5,591 nt of DNA from Frankiaceae bacterium (GTDB lineage: Bacteria > Actinomycetota > Actinomycetes > JAVEEJ01): positions 1 to 5,591 of the forward strand of contig JAVEEJ010000063.1 in the NCBI GenBank assembly GCA_030840515.1. Reading direction: 5' to 3'. The notes beneath the pieces were generated by a model. That model did not search any database. It was given only the letters and a program-made list of their open reading frames with translations, and was not told the DNA's origin. The position numbers were made by a program, and so were the translations under genes. Shown one piece after another: positions 1 through 5,591 of the stretch (position 1 is its first letter; each line of letters starts with the position of its first letter).

Positions 1-384
1 ACGTGGCGGTTCATCGGCTACATGACCGTGTTCATCGCGGCCTGGCTGGTGTGGAACCTCATCACGCCGAGCGGCTGGCAGTTCGACCCACGCAGCAAGA
101 ACTTCACCTTGCTGACGATGATCCTGAGCCTGCAGGCGTCGTACGCCGCGCCGCTCATCCTGCTCGCGCAGAATCGCCAGGCCGACCGCGACCGCGCTCA
201 GTACGAAGGCGACCGCGCCACGTCGGTGCGGCAGGTGGCCGACACGGAGTACCTCACCCGGGAGGTGGCCGCGCTGCGGATCGCGATTGGCGAGGTCGCG
301 ACGCGTGACTTCCTCCGCGGCGAACTGGCGCGCCTGGCCGACGAGCTCCGCTCGGAGTCAGCGGGCGAGCCGGACCGGGCCTGA
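1..384 (+). CDS. DUF1003 family membrane protein, 3' part (5' end outside window)
   Basis: The reading frame is open from the first base, and the visible 127 residues start in mid-protein, so the gene is truncated by the window edge. The pattern is that of the DUF1003 family: a first membrane segment at visible residues 4-22 (around FIGYMTVFIAAWLVWN), a short loop with FDP, and a second membrane segment at about 36-56 that contains the family signature SLQASYAAPLILLAQNRQ. After it comes a charged, probably cytoplasmic tail rich in Asp, Arg and Glu that could form a helix or coiled coil (about 59-120). DUF1003 has no established biochemical function. In actinobacteria these genes often sit near an MgtE-like magnesium transporter and mrp, and mrp follows here in the same direction. 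The next gene starts 174 bases on, with a palindromic element between, so co-transcription is uncertain. The internal ATG at 22 is not the true start because homology-like sequence continues upstream of it. Confidence 0.9.
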   Translation, partial: TWRFIGYMTVFIAAWLVWNLITPSGWQFDPRSKNFTLLTMILSLQASYAAPLILLAQNRQADRDRAQYEGDRATSVRQVADTEYLTREVAALRIAIGEVATRDFLRGELARLADELRSESAGEPDRA

Positions 385-420
385 CCCGGCGGCCCGCCCC
401 GAGCCACCAACGACAGCCCA

Positions 421-498
421 CTCACTGACGACTGCCCCGCTCAGCGGGGCAAGGCGCGCACGAGTGACTTGCCCCGCCCAGTGGGGCAGTCGTCACTC
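421..498. repeat. Nested palindromic element (two tandem hairpins inside a larger inverted repeat)
   Basis: Two near-identical 19-base palindromes lie in the same orientation at 433-451 and 470-488. Each has an 8-base stem around a 3-base loop (TGCCCCGC / GCGGGGCA in the first copy). They differ at two positions: one is in the loop and the other turns a G-C pair into a G-T wobble, so the stem is kept. The whole unit is also a larger inverted repeat: 426-453 and 468-495 are 28-base arms that match at 25 positions and are separated by 14 bases. In addition 462-468 (GAGTGAC) pairs with 492-498 (GTCACTC), and 463-467 can instead pair with 422-426, so alternative folds compete. There is no T-tract after it. 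It could be a REP-like dispersed palindrome, a terminator for the DUF1003 gene without a U-tail, or a structured leader or protein-binding site. Confidence 0.85.
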
Positions 499-546
499 CC
501 TGGCCTAGGCCCCCGACCGGCCACTGATCACCCGCGGGCCCACACC

Positions 547-552
547 TACGAT
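547..552 (+). promoter_or_regulatory. Candidate -10 element for leaderless mrp transcript
   Basis: TACGAT fits the actinobacterial TANNNT -10 consensus. It ends 6 bases before the ATG at 559, which is the distance expected if transcription starts on the A of the start codon. The matching -35 position (about 524-529, CTGATC) is only a weak match to TTGACA. No purine-rich ribosome binding site lies between the element and the ATG, which agrees with a leaderless mRNA. This is inferred from spacing and consensus only. Confidence 0.45.
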
Positions 553-558
553 GAACGC

Positions 559-1698
559 ATGTCCTCCACGATGGTCGAGCAGGTCCAGGCTGCGTTGGCG
601 ACCGTCGACGACCCTGAGATCCGCAAGCCGATCACCGAGCTCGGCATGGTCAAGTCCGTCGAGGTGGACGACGCGGGCCTCGCGCAGATCGCGATCTACC
701 TCACCGTGGCCGGCTGCCCGATGCGGGACAAGCTCACCACCGACGTGACCGCGGCGGTCAGCGCGGTGGACGGCGTCACCGACGTCGCGGTCACGCTCGA
801 CGTCATGAGCGAGGAGCAGCGCAAGGGACTGCAGACGATGCTGCGCGGCGACCGGCCCGAGCGCGAGATCCCCTTCGCTCAGCCGGGGTCGATGACGCGC
901 GTGTACGCCGTCGCGTCGGGCAAGGGCGGGGTCGGCAAGTCCAGCGTCACGGTCAACCTCGCCGCCGCGATGGCCGCCAACGGGCTCAAGGTCGGGGTCG
1001 TCGACGCGGACATCTACGGCCACTCGATCCCGCGCATGCTCGGCACCGAGGACCGGCCGACCCAGGTCGAGCAGATGATCATGCCGCCGCAGGCGCACGG
1101 CGTGAAGGTCATCTCGATCGGCAGGTTCACTCAGGGAAACGTGCCTGTCGTCTGGCGCGGGCCGATGCTCCACCGCGCTCTGCAGCAGTTCCTCGCCGAC
1201 GTCTACTGGGGCGATCTGGACGTGTTGCTGCTGGACCTCCCCCCGGGCACCGGAGACATCGCCATCTCGGTCGCGCAGCTCATCCCGAGCGCGGAGATCC
1301 TCGTCGTGACCACACCCCAGCTCGCTGCGGCTGAAGTCGCCGAGCGGGCCGGCTCGATCGCCCTGCAGACCCACCAGCAGATCGTGGGTGTGGTGGAGAA
1401 CATGGCCGGACTGCCCTGCCCGCACTGCGGCGAGACGCTCGACGTCTTCGGTGCAGGTGGTGGTGCCGCCGTGGCCGAGGGACTCTCGCGGTCGACCGGC
1501 ACCGACGTCGCCGTACTCGGATCCATCCCCATCGACGTCCGGCTGAGAGAGGGCGGCGACAACGGGATCCCCCTGGTCCTCGCCGACCCCGACGCCCCCG
1601 CAGCGAAGGAGCTGCGTGCGATCGCCGAGCGGCTCAGCTCACGCGCCCGCGGGCTGGCCGGCCGCCAGCTCGGGCTCGCCACCGTTCGTCACAGCTGA
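559..1698 (+). CDS. mrp: Mrp/ApbC-family iron-sulfur cluster carrier ATPase
   Basis: This 379-residue cytoplasmic P-loop protein is of usual length for actinobacterial Mrp. The family binds and transfers Fe-S clusters to apo-proteins in an ATP-dependent way, probably as a dimer. The N-terminal part (about residues 5-85) is a MIP18/DUF59 domain with the VDDPE motif and the conserved Cys53 in VAGCP. The MinD/ParA-like ATPase domain follows: deviant Walker A GKGGVGKSS at 121-129 (Lys122 and Lys127), VDADIYG from residue 148, and the Mrp signature DLPPGTGD at 226-233. The CPHC pair at 287-290 is the expected bridging cluster-binding site at the dimer interface. I chose ATG 559 because the protein then begins like known Mrp proteins. 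An upstream ATG at 469 would add 30 residues encoded by the palindromic intergenic element. No Shine-Dalgarno is visible, and a -10-like TACGAT suggests leaderless expression. The gene ends one base from the convergent tatB stop. Confidence 0.95.
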   Translation: MSSTMVEQVQAALATVDDPEIRKPITELGMVKSVEVDDAGLAQIAIYLTVAGCPMRDKLTTDVTAAVSAVDGVTDVAVTLDVMSEEQRKGLQTMLRGDRPEREIPFAQPGSMTRVYAVASGKGGVGKSSVTVNLAAAMAANGLKVGVVDADIYGHSIPRMLGTEDRPTQVEQMIMPPQAHGVKVISIGRFTQGNVPVVWRGPMLHRALQQFLADVYWGDLDVLLLDLPPGTGDIAISVAQLIPSAEILVVTTPQLAAAEVAERAGSIALQTHQQIVGVVENMAGLPCPHCGETLDVFGAGGGAAVAEGLSRSTGTDVAVLGSIPIDVRLREGGDNGIPLVLADPDAPAAKELRAIAERLSSRARGLAGRQLGLATVRHS

Positions 1699-1699
1699 C

Positions 1700-2014
1700 T
1701 CAGGTCGCGTCCGGGTCCCAAGGCGGAGGACCCGAGGCCTGGACCCGCGAGGGCCGAGCCGCGTCGTCCTCGCCGAGCATGTGCTCACGGATCATGCGGC
1801 GCGGGTCCAACGAGCGGATGTCCAGAGCGCGGAAGTCATCGACCTCGGGGCCGAGCTCCGCGCGCAGCTCGTCCTTGGCGTCCTGCGCGATCCCACGCAG
1901 ATGGCGCAGCACCCGCCCGACCTCCTGAGCGGCGCGGGGCAAACGGTCGGGGCCGAGTACGACGACTGCCACCAGCCCGATGACGGCCGCCTCACCCGCA
2001 CCGAGGTTGAACAC
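1700..2014 (-). CDS. tatB: Sec-independent (twin-arginine) protein translocase subunit TatB
   Basis: This 104-residue protein has the TatA/B layout. A very short extracytoplasmic N-terminus (MFNLGAGE, with the conserved Glu8) leads into one membrane helix at about 9-20 and the Gly-Pro hinge at 21-22 (LGPDRLP). A long amphipathic helix follows at about 23-58, and then a charged tail. The MFN start and the ELGPEVDDFRAL and MIREHML stretches resemble actinobacterial TatB more than TatA. TatB works with TatC to recognise twin-arginine signal peptides of folded proteins. The start is GTG at 2012-2014, placed by the conserved N-terminus; no clear ribosome binding site precedes it. It is the last gene of the stress cluster, 38 bases after htrA, an arrangement also known from mycobacteria. 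TatA would have the same fold, but the gene context and tail favour TatB. Confidence 0.92.
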   Translation of the reverse strand: MFNLGAGEAAVIGLVAVVVLGPDRLPRAAQEVGRVLRHLRGIAQDAKDELRAELGPEVDDFRALDIRSLDPRRMIREHMLGEDDAARPSRVQASGPPPWDPDAT

Positions 2015-2052
2015 CGCGCCAGCATCGCACGCGGGCGGTGGGGCGGCAGCCG

Positions 2053-3390
2053 CTAAGCGGTGCCCGACCCCAGCGTCACGGTCTTCGTGAGCTGGCGACC
2101 CCCGCGCTTGACCAACAGCTTGATCTGCTCCCCGATCCTGTGCCGGCGCAGTTCGAGGATCAGCGTCGTGGCGCTGTCGATACGGGTCGCGTTGAGGCGC
2201 ACGATCACATCCCCGTCGCGAAGCCCTGCCTGCGCTGCCGGACCACCGGGCGAGATCGGCTGGCAGACCGCGGCCTGGTCGCAGCCGACCAGCGCCCCGT
2301 CCACCGTCGAGTCGCGCACGAGGAGCACACCGAGGATCGGGCGGGTCGCCTTGCCCGTTCGGATGATCTGCTCTCCGGCCTTCTTCACCGTGTTGATCGG
2401 GATCGCGAAGCCCACCCCGATGCTGCCGCTCTGGCCGCCGAGGCCGCTGCCGAGCGAGGCGATCGCAGAGTTCACTCCGATCACCCGGCCCGCGCTGTCG
2501 ACCAGGGGGCCACCGGAGTTGCCCGGGTTGATCGCCGCGTCGGTCTGCACCGCGTCGAGCGCAGCACCAGGGTCGCCCGAGGCGTCACCCGTGTCGACCG
2601 CCCGGTGCACCGCGCTGACGATCCCGCTGGTGACCGTGCCCGCCAGGCCGAGTGGCGAGCCGATCGCGATGACCGGGTCACCGACCGCGATCTGCTCGGA
2701 GTCGCCGAGCGGAAGCGCCTTCGCGCCGTGAAGGTCGGCCACCTTCAGCACCGCGATGTCCAGCGTCTCCGCGCGGCCGACGATGCGCCCTGGCTCGGTT
2801 GTGCCGTCAGAGAAGGCGACCGTGATGGTGCCGCCACCGCTCGCAGCCGACGCGATGACGTGGTTGTTGGTGATGAGGTAGCCCTCACCGTTGACAACCC
2901 AGCCCGAGCCGGTGCCGGACCCCTGCGAGCTGACCACCTTGATCGACACGACGCTGGGCAGCACCTTGCCCGCGATGGAGGCGATGGATCCGGGTGCCCG
3001 CTCGATCACGGTCCCGTTGCTCGTCCCCAGCGATGCTGAGGAGTTCGTGGGCTTGGAGTCCCCATGGAGGCGGGCGCCGACGAAGCCTCCGAGGATCGCG
3101 GCGAGCAGAGCGCTGACGGCCGCGACCCCGGCGACGACGCCGAGCCCTACCTGGCGCTCCGGCCGGCGCGGGGGCGCACCAGTCGCGGTCTCCCAGCCGC
3201 CCCAGGGCGAAGGAGTGGTGCCGAGCAGGGCGGTGTCCGTGGTCGGAGCTCCGGGAAGGGTCGTCTCGGCCGGGGCGGCAGCGGAGTAGGGCTGACCGCC
3301 GTAGGACGGCAGCTGGGCAGGCGAGCTCCAGGGGTCCTCACCCTGGGACCACCAGGTCCTCGGCTGCTCGTCGGGGCCGCGCTCAGTCAT
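2053..3390 (-). CDS. htrA: HtrA/DegP-like membrane-anchored serine protease with PDZ domain
   Basis: This is a 445-residue protease of the S1C family that degrades or refolds misfolded exported proteins. Residues 1-79 are a low-complexity, Pro/Trp-rich cytoplasmic region (WW, DPW and PWGGW motifs) typical of actinobacterial HtrA. One membrane helix follows at about 81-104, which puts the rest outside the membrane. The trypsin-like domain (about 130-340) carries the full triad: His177 in TNNHV, Asp211 in DIAVLKV and Ser292 in GNSGGPL. A single PDZ domain (about 352-440) has the binding loop LGVLL and the GPAAQAGLRDGDVI motif. Two cysteines, 370 and 376, are the only ones in the protein and lie in the PDZ domain outside the membrane, so a disulfide is possible. 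The ATG start has a strong ribosome binding site. It follows the RseB-like gene by 32 bases and precedes tatB by 38, so co-transcription with the sigma factor operon is likely. Mycobacterial HtrA helps to degrade RseA in the parallel locus. Confidence 0.96.
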   Translation of the reverse strand: MTERGPDEQPRTWWSQGEDPWSSPAQLPSYGGQPYSAAAPAETTLPGAPTTDTALLGTTPSPWGGWETATGAPPRRPERQVGLGVVAGVAAVSALLAAILGGFVGARLHGDSKPTNSSASLGTSNGTVIERAPGSIASIAGKVLPSVVSIKVVSSQGSGTGSGWVVNGEGYLITNNHVIASAASGGGTITVAFSDGTTEPGRIVGRAETLDIAVLKVADLHGAKALPLGDSEQIAVGDPVIAIGSPLGLAGTVTSGIVSAVHRAVDTGDASGDPGAALDAVQTDAAINPGNSGGPLVDSAGRVIGVNSAIASLGSGLGGQSGSIGVGFAIPINTVKKAGEQIIRTGKATRPILGVLLVRDSTVDGALVGCDQAAVCQPISPGGPAAQAGLRDGDVIVRLNATRIDSATTLILELRRHRIGEQIKLLVKRGGRQLTKTVTLGSGTA

Positions 3391-3393
3391 TCG

Positions 3394-3399
3394 TCTCCT
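3394..3399 (-). promoter_or_regulatory. Ribosome binding site of htrA
   Basis: AGGAGA on the minus strand lies 3 bases before the ATG at 3390. It fixes the htrA start and gives htrA strong translation of its own, independent of the upstream RseB-like gene. Confidence 0.75.
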
Positions 3400-3422
3400 A
3401 CGTGCGGGGGTTCAGCAAGCGC

Positions 3423-4484
3423 TCAGTCGAACGGATTGAGCCATGAAAGCAGGCGCGACAAACCATGCCCGATGCGCGCCCAGAATCCACGATGCGGTGC
3501 CTTCTCGTGAGGGAGCTCGCTGACCACGTCGCGTACGGACTCCGCCGACGCGTCGGCCACGACGGTCCATACCCGGCCGCGGGCGGACCAGACCACGCGG
3601 GCGGGCAGGGTCGAGCCGTCCCACCAGACGTCTGCACCGTCGACCGTGTCCCGCCGCCATCCCGCGACAGCACCCTCATCCAGGCGCCCCCGCTGCTCGA
3701 AGACGGAGACCGTGGACAGACCGTCGGAGTAGCCGAGGTGCACCACGCTCCCGTCGTCGTGCATCCGCACGTCGTAGAGCACCAGCTGCCCGGGCAGCAC
3801 CCTCGGCACGATCCACCCGGCAGCGGTGAGGCCGGCGACCTCGCCGAGCCCGAGCCGGCGCTCACCGACCTCAGCGACCAGGGACCGGCTTGCGGTCATG
3901 AGCTGCACCGAGGACGTCGCCCGCAGGTCGACGAAGGCACTGGTGCGCACCACGTTCCCGTCGTTCCCGTAGACCTCGCGGCGGGTGACGAGCCACGTCG
4001 CCGGATCGAGCCAGAAGCGCGCCGCGGCGTGTCCGTCCTGCCGTAGCGCGACGACACACGGGTAAGCACCCGAGCTGTCGAGCTGCAGGTCGTAGGTCTG
4101 CTGCAGCAGCCGCAGCGCTGCCCCGTCGAGCCCGGAGACCGCGAGATCGGCCACCCCGGGCAGCGCGGCGTCGGATGCGTACACCGACGTGCGGCCGCCC
4201 GAGCTGCTCGCCACCGCCACCACCGAGCCCTGCCCGGCCATGTGGCGGACCTTCAGCACGACGGAGTGAGATCCAGCCGGCGAGTACGACGACACGTACT
4301 GCGTGCCCACATAGCTGAGGGCATGCGCGGCGGTGGCCGCCCGCTCCAACGCCGCCACCGCCCGCGGATCGCTCGTGCCTGCAAGGGCTGGATGGGCGAG
4401 GAGCGAGAGCCCGCCGAACCCGGTCACGCCCACGATCGCGACCGCCCGTCCCGCCCTGCGGCGGGTGCCCGCGGCGAGGATCAC
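3423..4484 (-). CDS. RseB/MucB-like exported regulator of the ECF sigma factor
   Basis: This 353-residue protein starts at GTG 4482-4484. The start overlaps the anti-sigma stop by 4 bases (GTGA) and directly precedes an export signal: TRRR, a hydrophobic core at about 13-30 and a likely cleavage after AHPALA, residue 35 (AxA-type). The frame is open up to 4895, but that part lies over the anti-sigma gene and is not coding. The mature part resembles MucB/RseB in order: a lipoprotein-carrier-like beta domain (about 40-215; FWLDPATWLVTRREVYG at about 157-173 is the usual family feature) and a smaller C-terminal domain (about 225-325). In proteobacteria RseB binds the outer part of RseA and blocks its proteolysis until envelope damage. 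The position right after the anti-sigma gene supports such a role here. The end (333-353, with GFWARIGHGL and a WLNPF tip) looks like an amphipathic helix. There is one cysteine, Cys143. Overall similarity is by pattern, so the family call is good but the molecular role is inferred. Confidence 0.85.
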   Translation of the reverse strand: MILAAGTRRRAGRAVAIVGVTGFGGLSLLAHPALAGTSDPRAVAALERAATAAHALSYVGTQYVSSYSPAGSHSVVLKVRHMAGQGSVVAVASSSGGRTSVYASDAALPGVADLAVSGLDGAALRLLQQTYDLQLDSSGAYPCVVALRQDGHAAARFWLDPATWLVTRREVYGNDGNVVRTSAFVDLRATSSVQLMTASRSLVAEVGERRLGLGEVAGLTAAGWIVPRVLPGQLVLYDVRMHDDGSVVHLGYSDGLSTVSVFEQRGRLDEGAVAGWRRDTVDGADVWWDGSTLPARVVWSARGRVWTVVADASAESVRDVVSELPHEKAPHRGFWARIGHGLSRLLSWLNPFD

Positions 4485-4996
4485 GGTGTCGAGCCGCCGA
4501 CGAGTGAGGCGGGGTCCACCAGTGGAACGGTGCCCGACACGGAGGCGTGCTCCACGGTGAACTGGTCGACCTGCGGGCGCACGGTGGTCCCGCCCTGGTC
4601 GGCACCGCCGACGGCGAAGGCGGCGGAGAGCGCCACGGCGACAACGGCGCTGGCGCCAACAGCCGCGCGCCGCAGCCGATGCCCGCCGAGCGGGCGCGGG
4701 CTCCGCCTCGGGCGACGACGACCTCCCAGGGTGTCGGGCCGGCGGGCAGCAGCGCTCGGCCGCGTGGCCATACCGCCGCCGGTGGGGGCCGGGAGGCCGT
4801 GCAGCTTGGCGAGCAGCGTCGCGGGAGGCTCCGGCTGACCCAGGCCGGACAGCCGCGACTTCACCTGGCGCTCGGCCTCGACAACCCCTCGGCATTCGGC
4901 GCAGTGGGTGAGGTGGGCCAGGACGCGGTCACGGTCTGCGTGGCTGAGCTCGCCGTCGATGAAGGCGGACAGGCGGGGACCGAGATGGGCGCTCAC
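4481..4996 (-). CDS. rseA: Zinc-binding transmembrane anti-sigma factor (RseA-like)
   Basis: This 171-residue protein is the expected partner of the neighbouring sigma factor. Residues 3-45 form the zinc-finger anti-sigma domain, with FIDGELSH followed by the H-x3-C-x2-C motif (His28, Cys32, Cys35), which binds zinc and holds the sigma factor. A linker rich in Pro, Arg and Gly (about 55-110, very basic at 93-110) leads to one membrane helix at about 111-130. The roughly 40-residue outer tail (131-171, with FTVEHASVSGTVPLVDP) is a likely contact for the RseB-like protein or a site-1 protease. The start is GTG at 4994-4996; it overlaps the sigma-factor stop by 4 bases (GTGA) and has a good ribosome binding site. 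Its stop overlaps the next start in the same manner. Mycobacterial RseA is soluble or only weakly membrane-associated, as I recall, so the clear membrane helix brings this version closer to the classical regulated-proteolysis type. Confidence 0.93.
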   Translation of the reverse strand: MSAHLGPRLSAFIDGELSHADRDRVLAHLTHCAECRGVVEAERQVKSRLSGLGQPEPPATLLAKLHGLPAPTGGGMATRPSAAARRPDTLGGRRRPRRSPRPLGGHRLRRAAVGASAVVAVALSAAFAVGGADQGGTTVRPQVDQFTVEHASVSGTVPLVDPASLVGGSTP

Positions 4997-5556
4997 GGCG
5001 TCTCCCCCGACTCGGCGGCCCGCGGCGCGCGGTGACCGAGCGCGTCACGCAGCTGGTTGCGGCCCCGGTGGATCCGGCTGCGGACTGTCCCGAGCTTGAC
5101 CCCGAGCGTGGCCGCGATCTCCTCGTAGGACAGCCCCTCGATGTCACACAGGACGACGGCGGCCCGGAAGTCCGGAGGCAGCGCCTGCAACGCCGCGTGC
5201 ACATCAGGGTCGAAGTGAGTGTCGTCGTACACGTCCGATGGCCCGCGCTCGCGTGAGGCGAGTCGGTCGTTGGCGTCCTCCGCGAGCGGGTCGAAGCGGA
5301 TCCGCTGCTTGCGCCTGACCTGGTCGAGGAACAGGTTGGTCGTGATGCGGTGGAGCCAGCCCTCGAAGGTGCCGGGCACGTAGTTGGCCAGGGAGCGGAA
5401 GACCCGGACGAAGACGTCCTGGGTGAGGTCCTCCGCGTCGTGGGGGTTGCCTGTGAGGCGGTAGGCGAGCCGGTAGACGCGGGCGCTGTGCAGCTGCACG
5501 ACCTCATCCCAGGAGGGCGCGGCCCAGCCAGGAGCCGTGGTTGACTCGTCGCTCAC
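4993..5556 (-). CDS. sigE: ECF RNA polymerase sigma factor, SigE type
   Basis: This is a 187-residue group IV (extracytoplasmic function) sigma factor. Region 2 (about 20-86) contains YRLAYRLTGNPHDAEDLTQDVFVRVFR, split here as residues 28-54, and GWLHRITTNLFLDQVRR, which bind core polymerase and melt the -10. An acidic linker follows at about 87-117. Region 4 (about 118-173) ends in a helix-turn-helix (SYEEIAATLGVKLGTVRSRIHRGR, from residue 143) that reads the -35. There is no extra C-terminal domain. The start is GTG at 5554-5556, supported by a strong ribosome binding site. The frame stays open upstream to the window edge, and some SigE proteins have alternative upstream starts, so a longer form cannot be excluded. 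The stop overlaps the anti-sigma start (GTGA), as is usual for a sigma/anti-sigma pair made in equal amounts. The promoter lies outside the window. The name sigE rests on gene order (htrA and tatB downstream) and the SigE-like sequence. Confidence 0.94.
   Translation of the reverse strand: MSDESTTAPGWAAPSWDEVVQLHSARVYRLAYRLTGNPHDAEDLTQDVFVRVFRSLANYVPGTFEGWLHRITTNLFLDQVRRKQRIRFDPLAEDANDRLASRERGPSDVYDDTHFDPDVHAALQALPPDFRAAVVLCDIEGLSYEEIAATLGVKLGTVRSRIHRGRNQLRDALGHRAPRAAESGETP
5002..5008 (-). promoter_or_regulatory. Ribosome binding site of the anti-sigma gene (inside sigE)
   Basis: GGGGGAG on the minus strand lies 5 bases before the GTG at 4996, within the last codons of the sigma factor gene. 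It supports the GTG start and the overlapping arrangement. Confidence 0.7.
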
Positions 5557-5560
5557 CAGG

Positions 5561-5568
5561 CCTCCCTC
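5561..5568 (-). promoter_or_regulatory. Ribosome binding site of sigE
   Basis: GAGGGAGG on the minus strand lies 4 bases before the GTG at 5556. It decides the start within a reading frame that is otherwise open to the window edge. Confidence 0.72.
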
Positions 5569-5591
5569 GCGAGACGTGATGACACCAGCGG

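Noticed and set aside
469..558. Upstream ATG at 469 as the mrp start (30 extra residues)
   Set aside because: The added residues are encoded by the palindromic element and GC-rich spacer, do not look like Mrp, and the family N-terminus fits ATG 559.
505..1425. 306-residue open frame antisense to mrp
   Set aside because: It is a shadow of the high-GC mrp gene; the product is a run of Arg/Asp/His-rich sequence with no motif.
2050..2060. Small palindrome CCGC-TAA-GCGG at the end of htrA, as terminator
   Set aside because: A 4-5 base stem with no T-tract over the htrA stop codon is too weak; tatB follows 38 bases later and is probably co-transcribed.
2038..3039. 333-residue open frame antisense to htrA
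   Set aside because: Arg/Asp/Ala-rich composition typical of an antisense frame in GC-rich DNA; htrA on the other strand has a complete catalytic triad.
3391..3422. Separate SigE-type promoter in the gap before htrA
   Set aside because: No GGAAC-like -35 with a properly spaced CGTT-like -10 was seen in the gap or the immediate end of the preceding gene; one further inside the RseB-like gene cannot be excluded.
4485..4895. Extension of the RseB-like frame to 4895
   Set aside because: It would overlap most of the anti-sigma gene in another frame, and the signal peptide begins right at GTG 4484.
1..5591. CRISPR array, tRNA, rRNA, insertion sequence or phage attachment site
   Set aside because: No regularly spaced repeats, tRNA-like cloverleaf, transposase or integrase sequence was seen on either strand.

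Overview
The window is GC-rich, uses GTG starts freely and carries the conserved actinobacterial extracytoplasmic-stress locus, so the source is almost certainly a member of Actinomycetota. An RseB-like gene lies between the anti-sigma gene and htrA. The mycobacterial version (sigE-rseA-htrA-tatB) lacks this gene as I remember it, so a non-mycobacterial actinobacterium seems more likely, but I cannot name the order or genus from the sequence alone. Coding density is very high. The longest non-coding stretch is the 174 bases at 385-558.

Plus strand, left side: the 3' part of a DUF1003 membrane-protein gene (1-384, cut by the window edge) is followed by an intergenic region with a striking nested palindromic element (421-498). 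Then comes a full-length Mrp/ApbC-type Fe-S cluster carrier ATPase gene (559-1698), whose start looks leaderless.

Minus strand, right side, read from 5556 down to 1700: an ECF sigma factor of the SigE type, a zinc-binding transmembrane anti-sigma factor, an exported RseB/MucB-like regulator, a membrane-anchored HtrA/DegP-like serine protease with one PDZ domain, and the Tat translocase subunit TatB. The first two junctions are both 4-base GTGA start/stop overlaps. The next two gaps are 32 and 38 bases. All five genes can therefore be one transcript. tatB and mrp converge with one base between their stop codons.

Together the minus-strand genes form an envelope-stress module. The anti-sigma factor holds the sigma factor at the membrane, and the RseB-like protein probably senses the envelope state or shields the anti-sigma factor from proteolysis. 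HtrA acts on misfolded exported proteins, and TatB is part of the folded-protein export machinery. The gene families are well known. The least explained signal is the palindromic element upstream of mrp, which resembles a dispersed extragenic palindrome. I did not find a convincing wholly new system.
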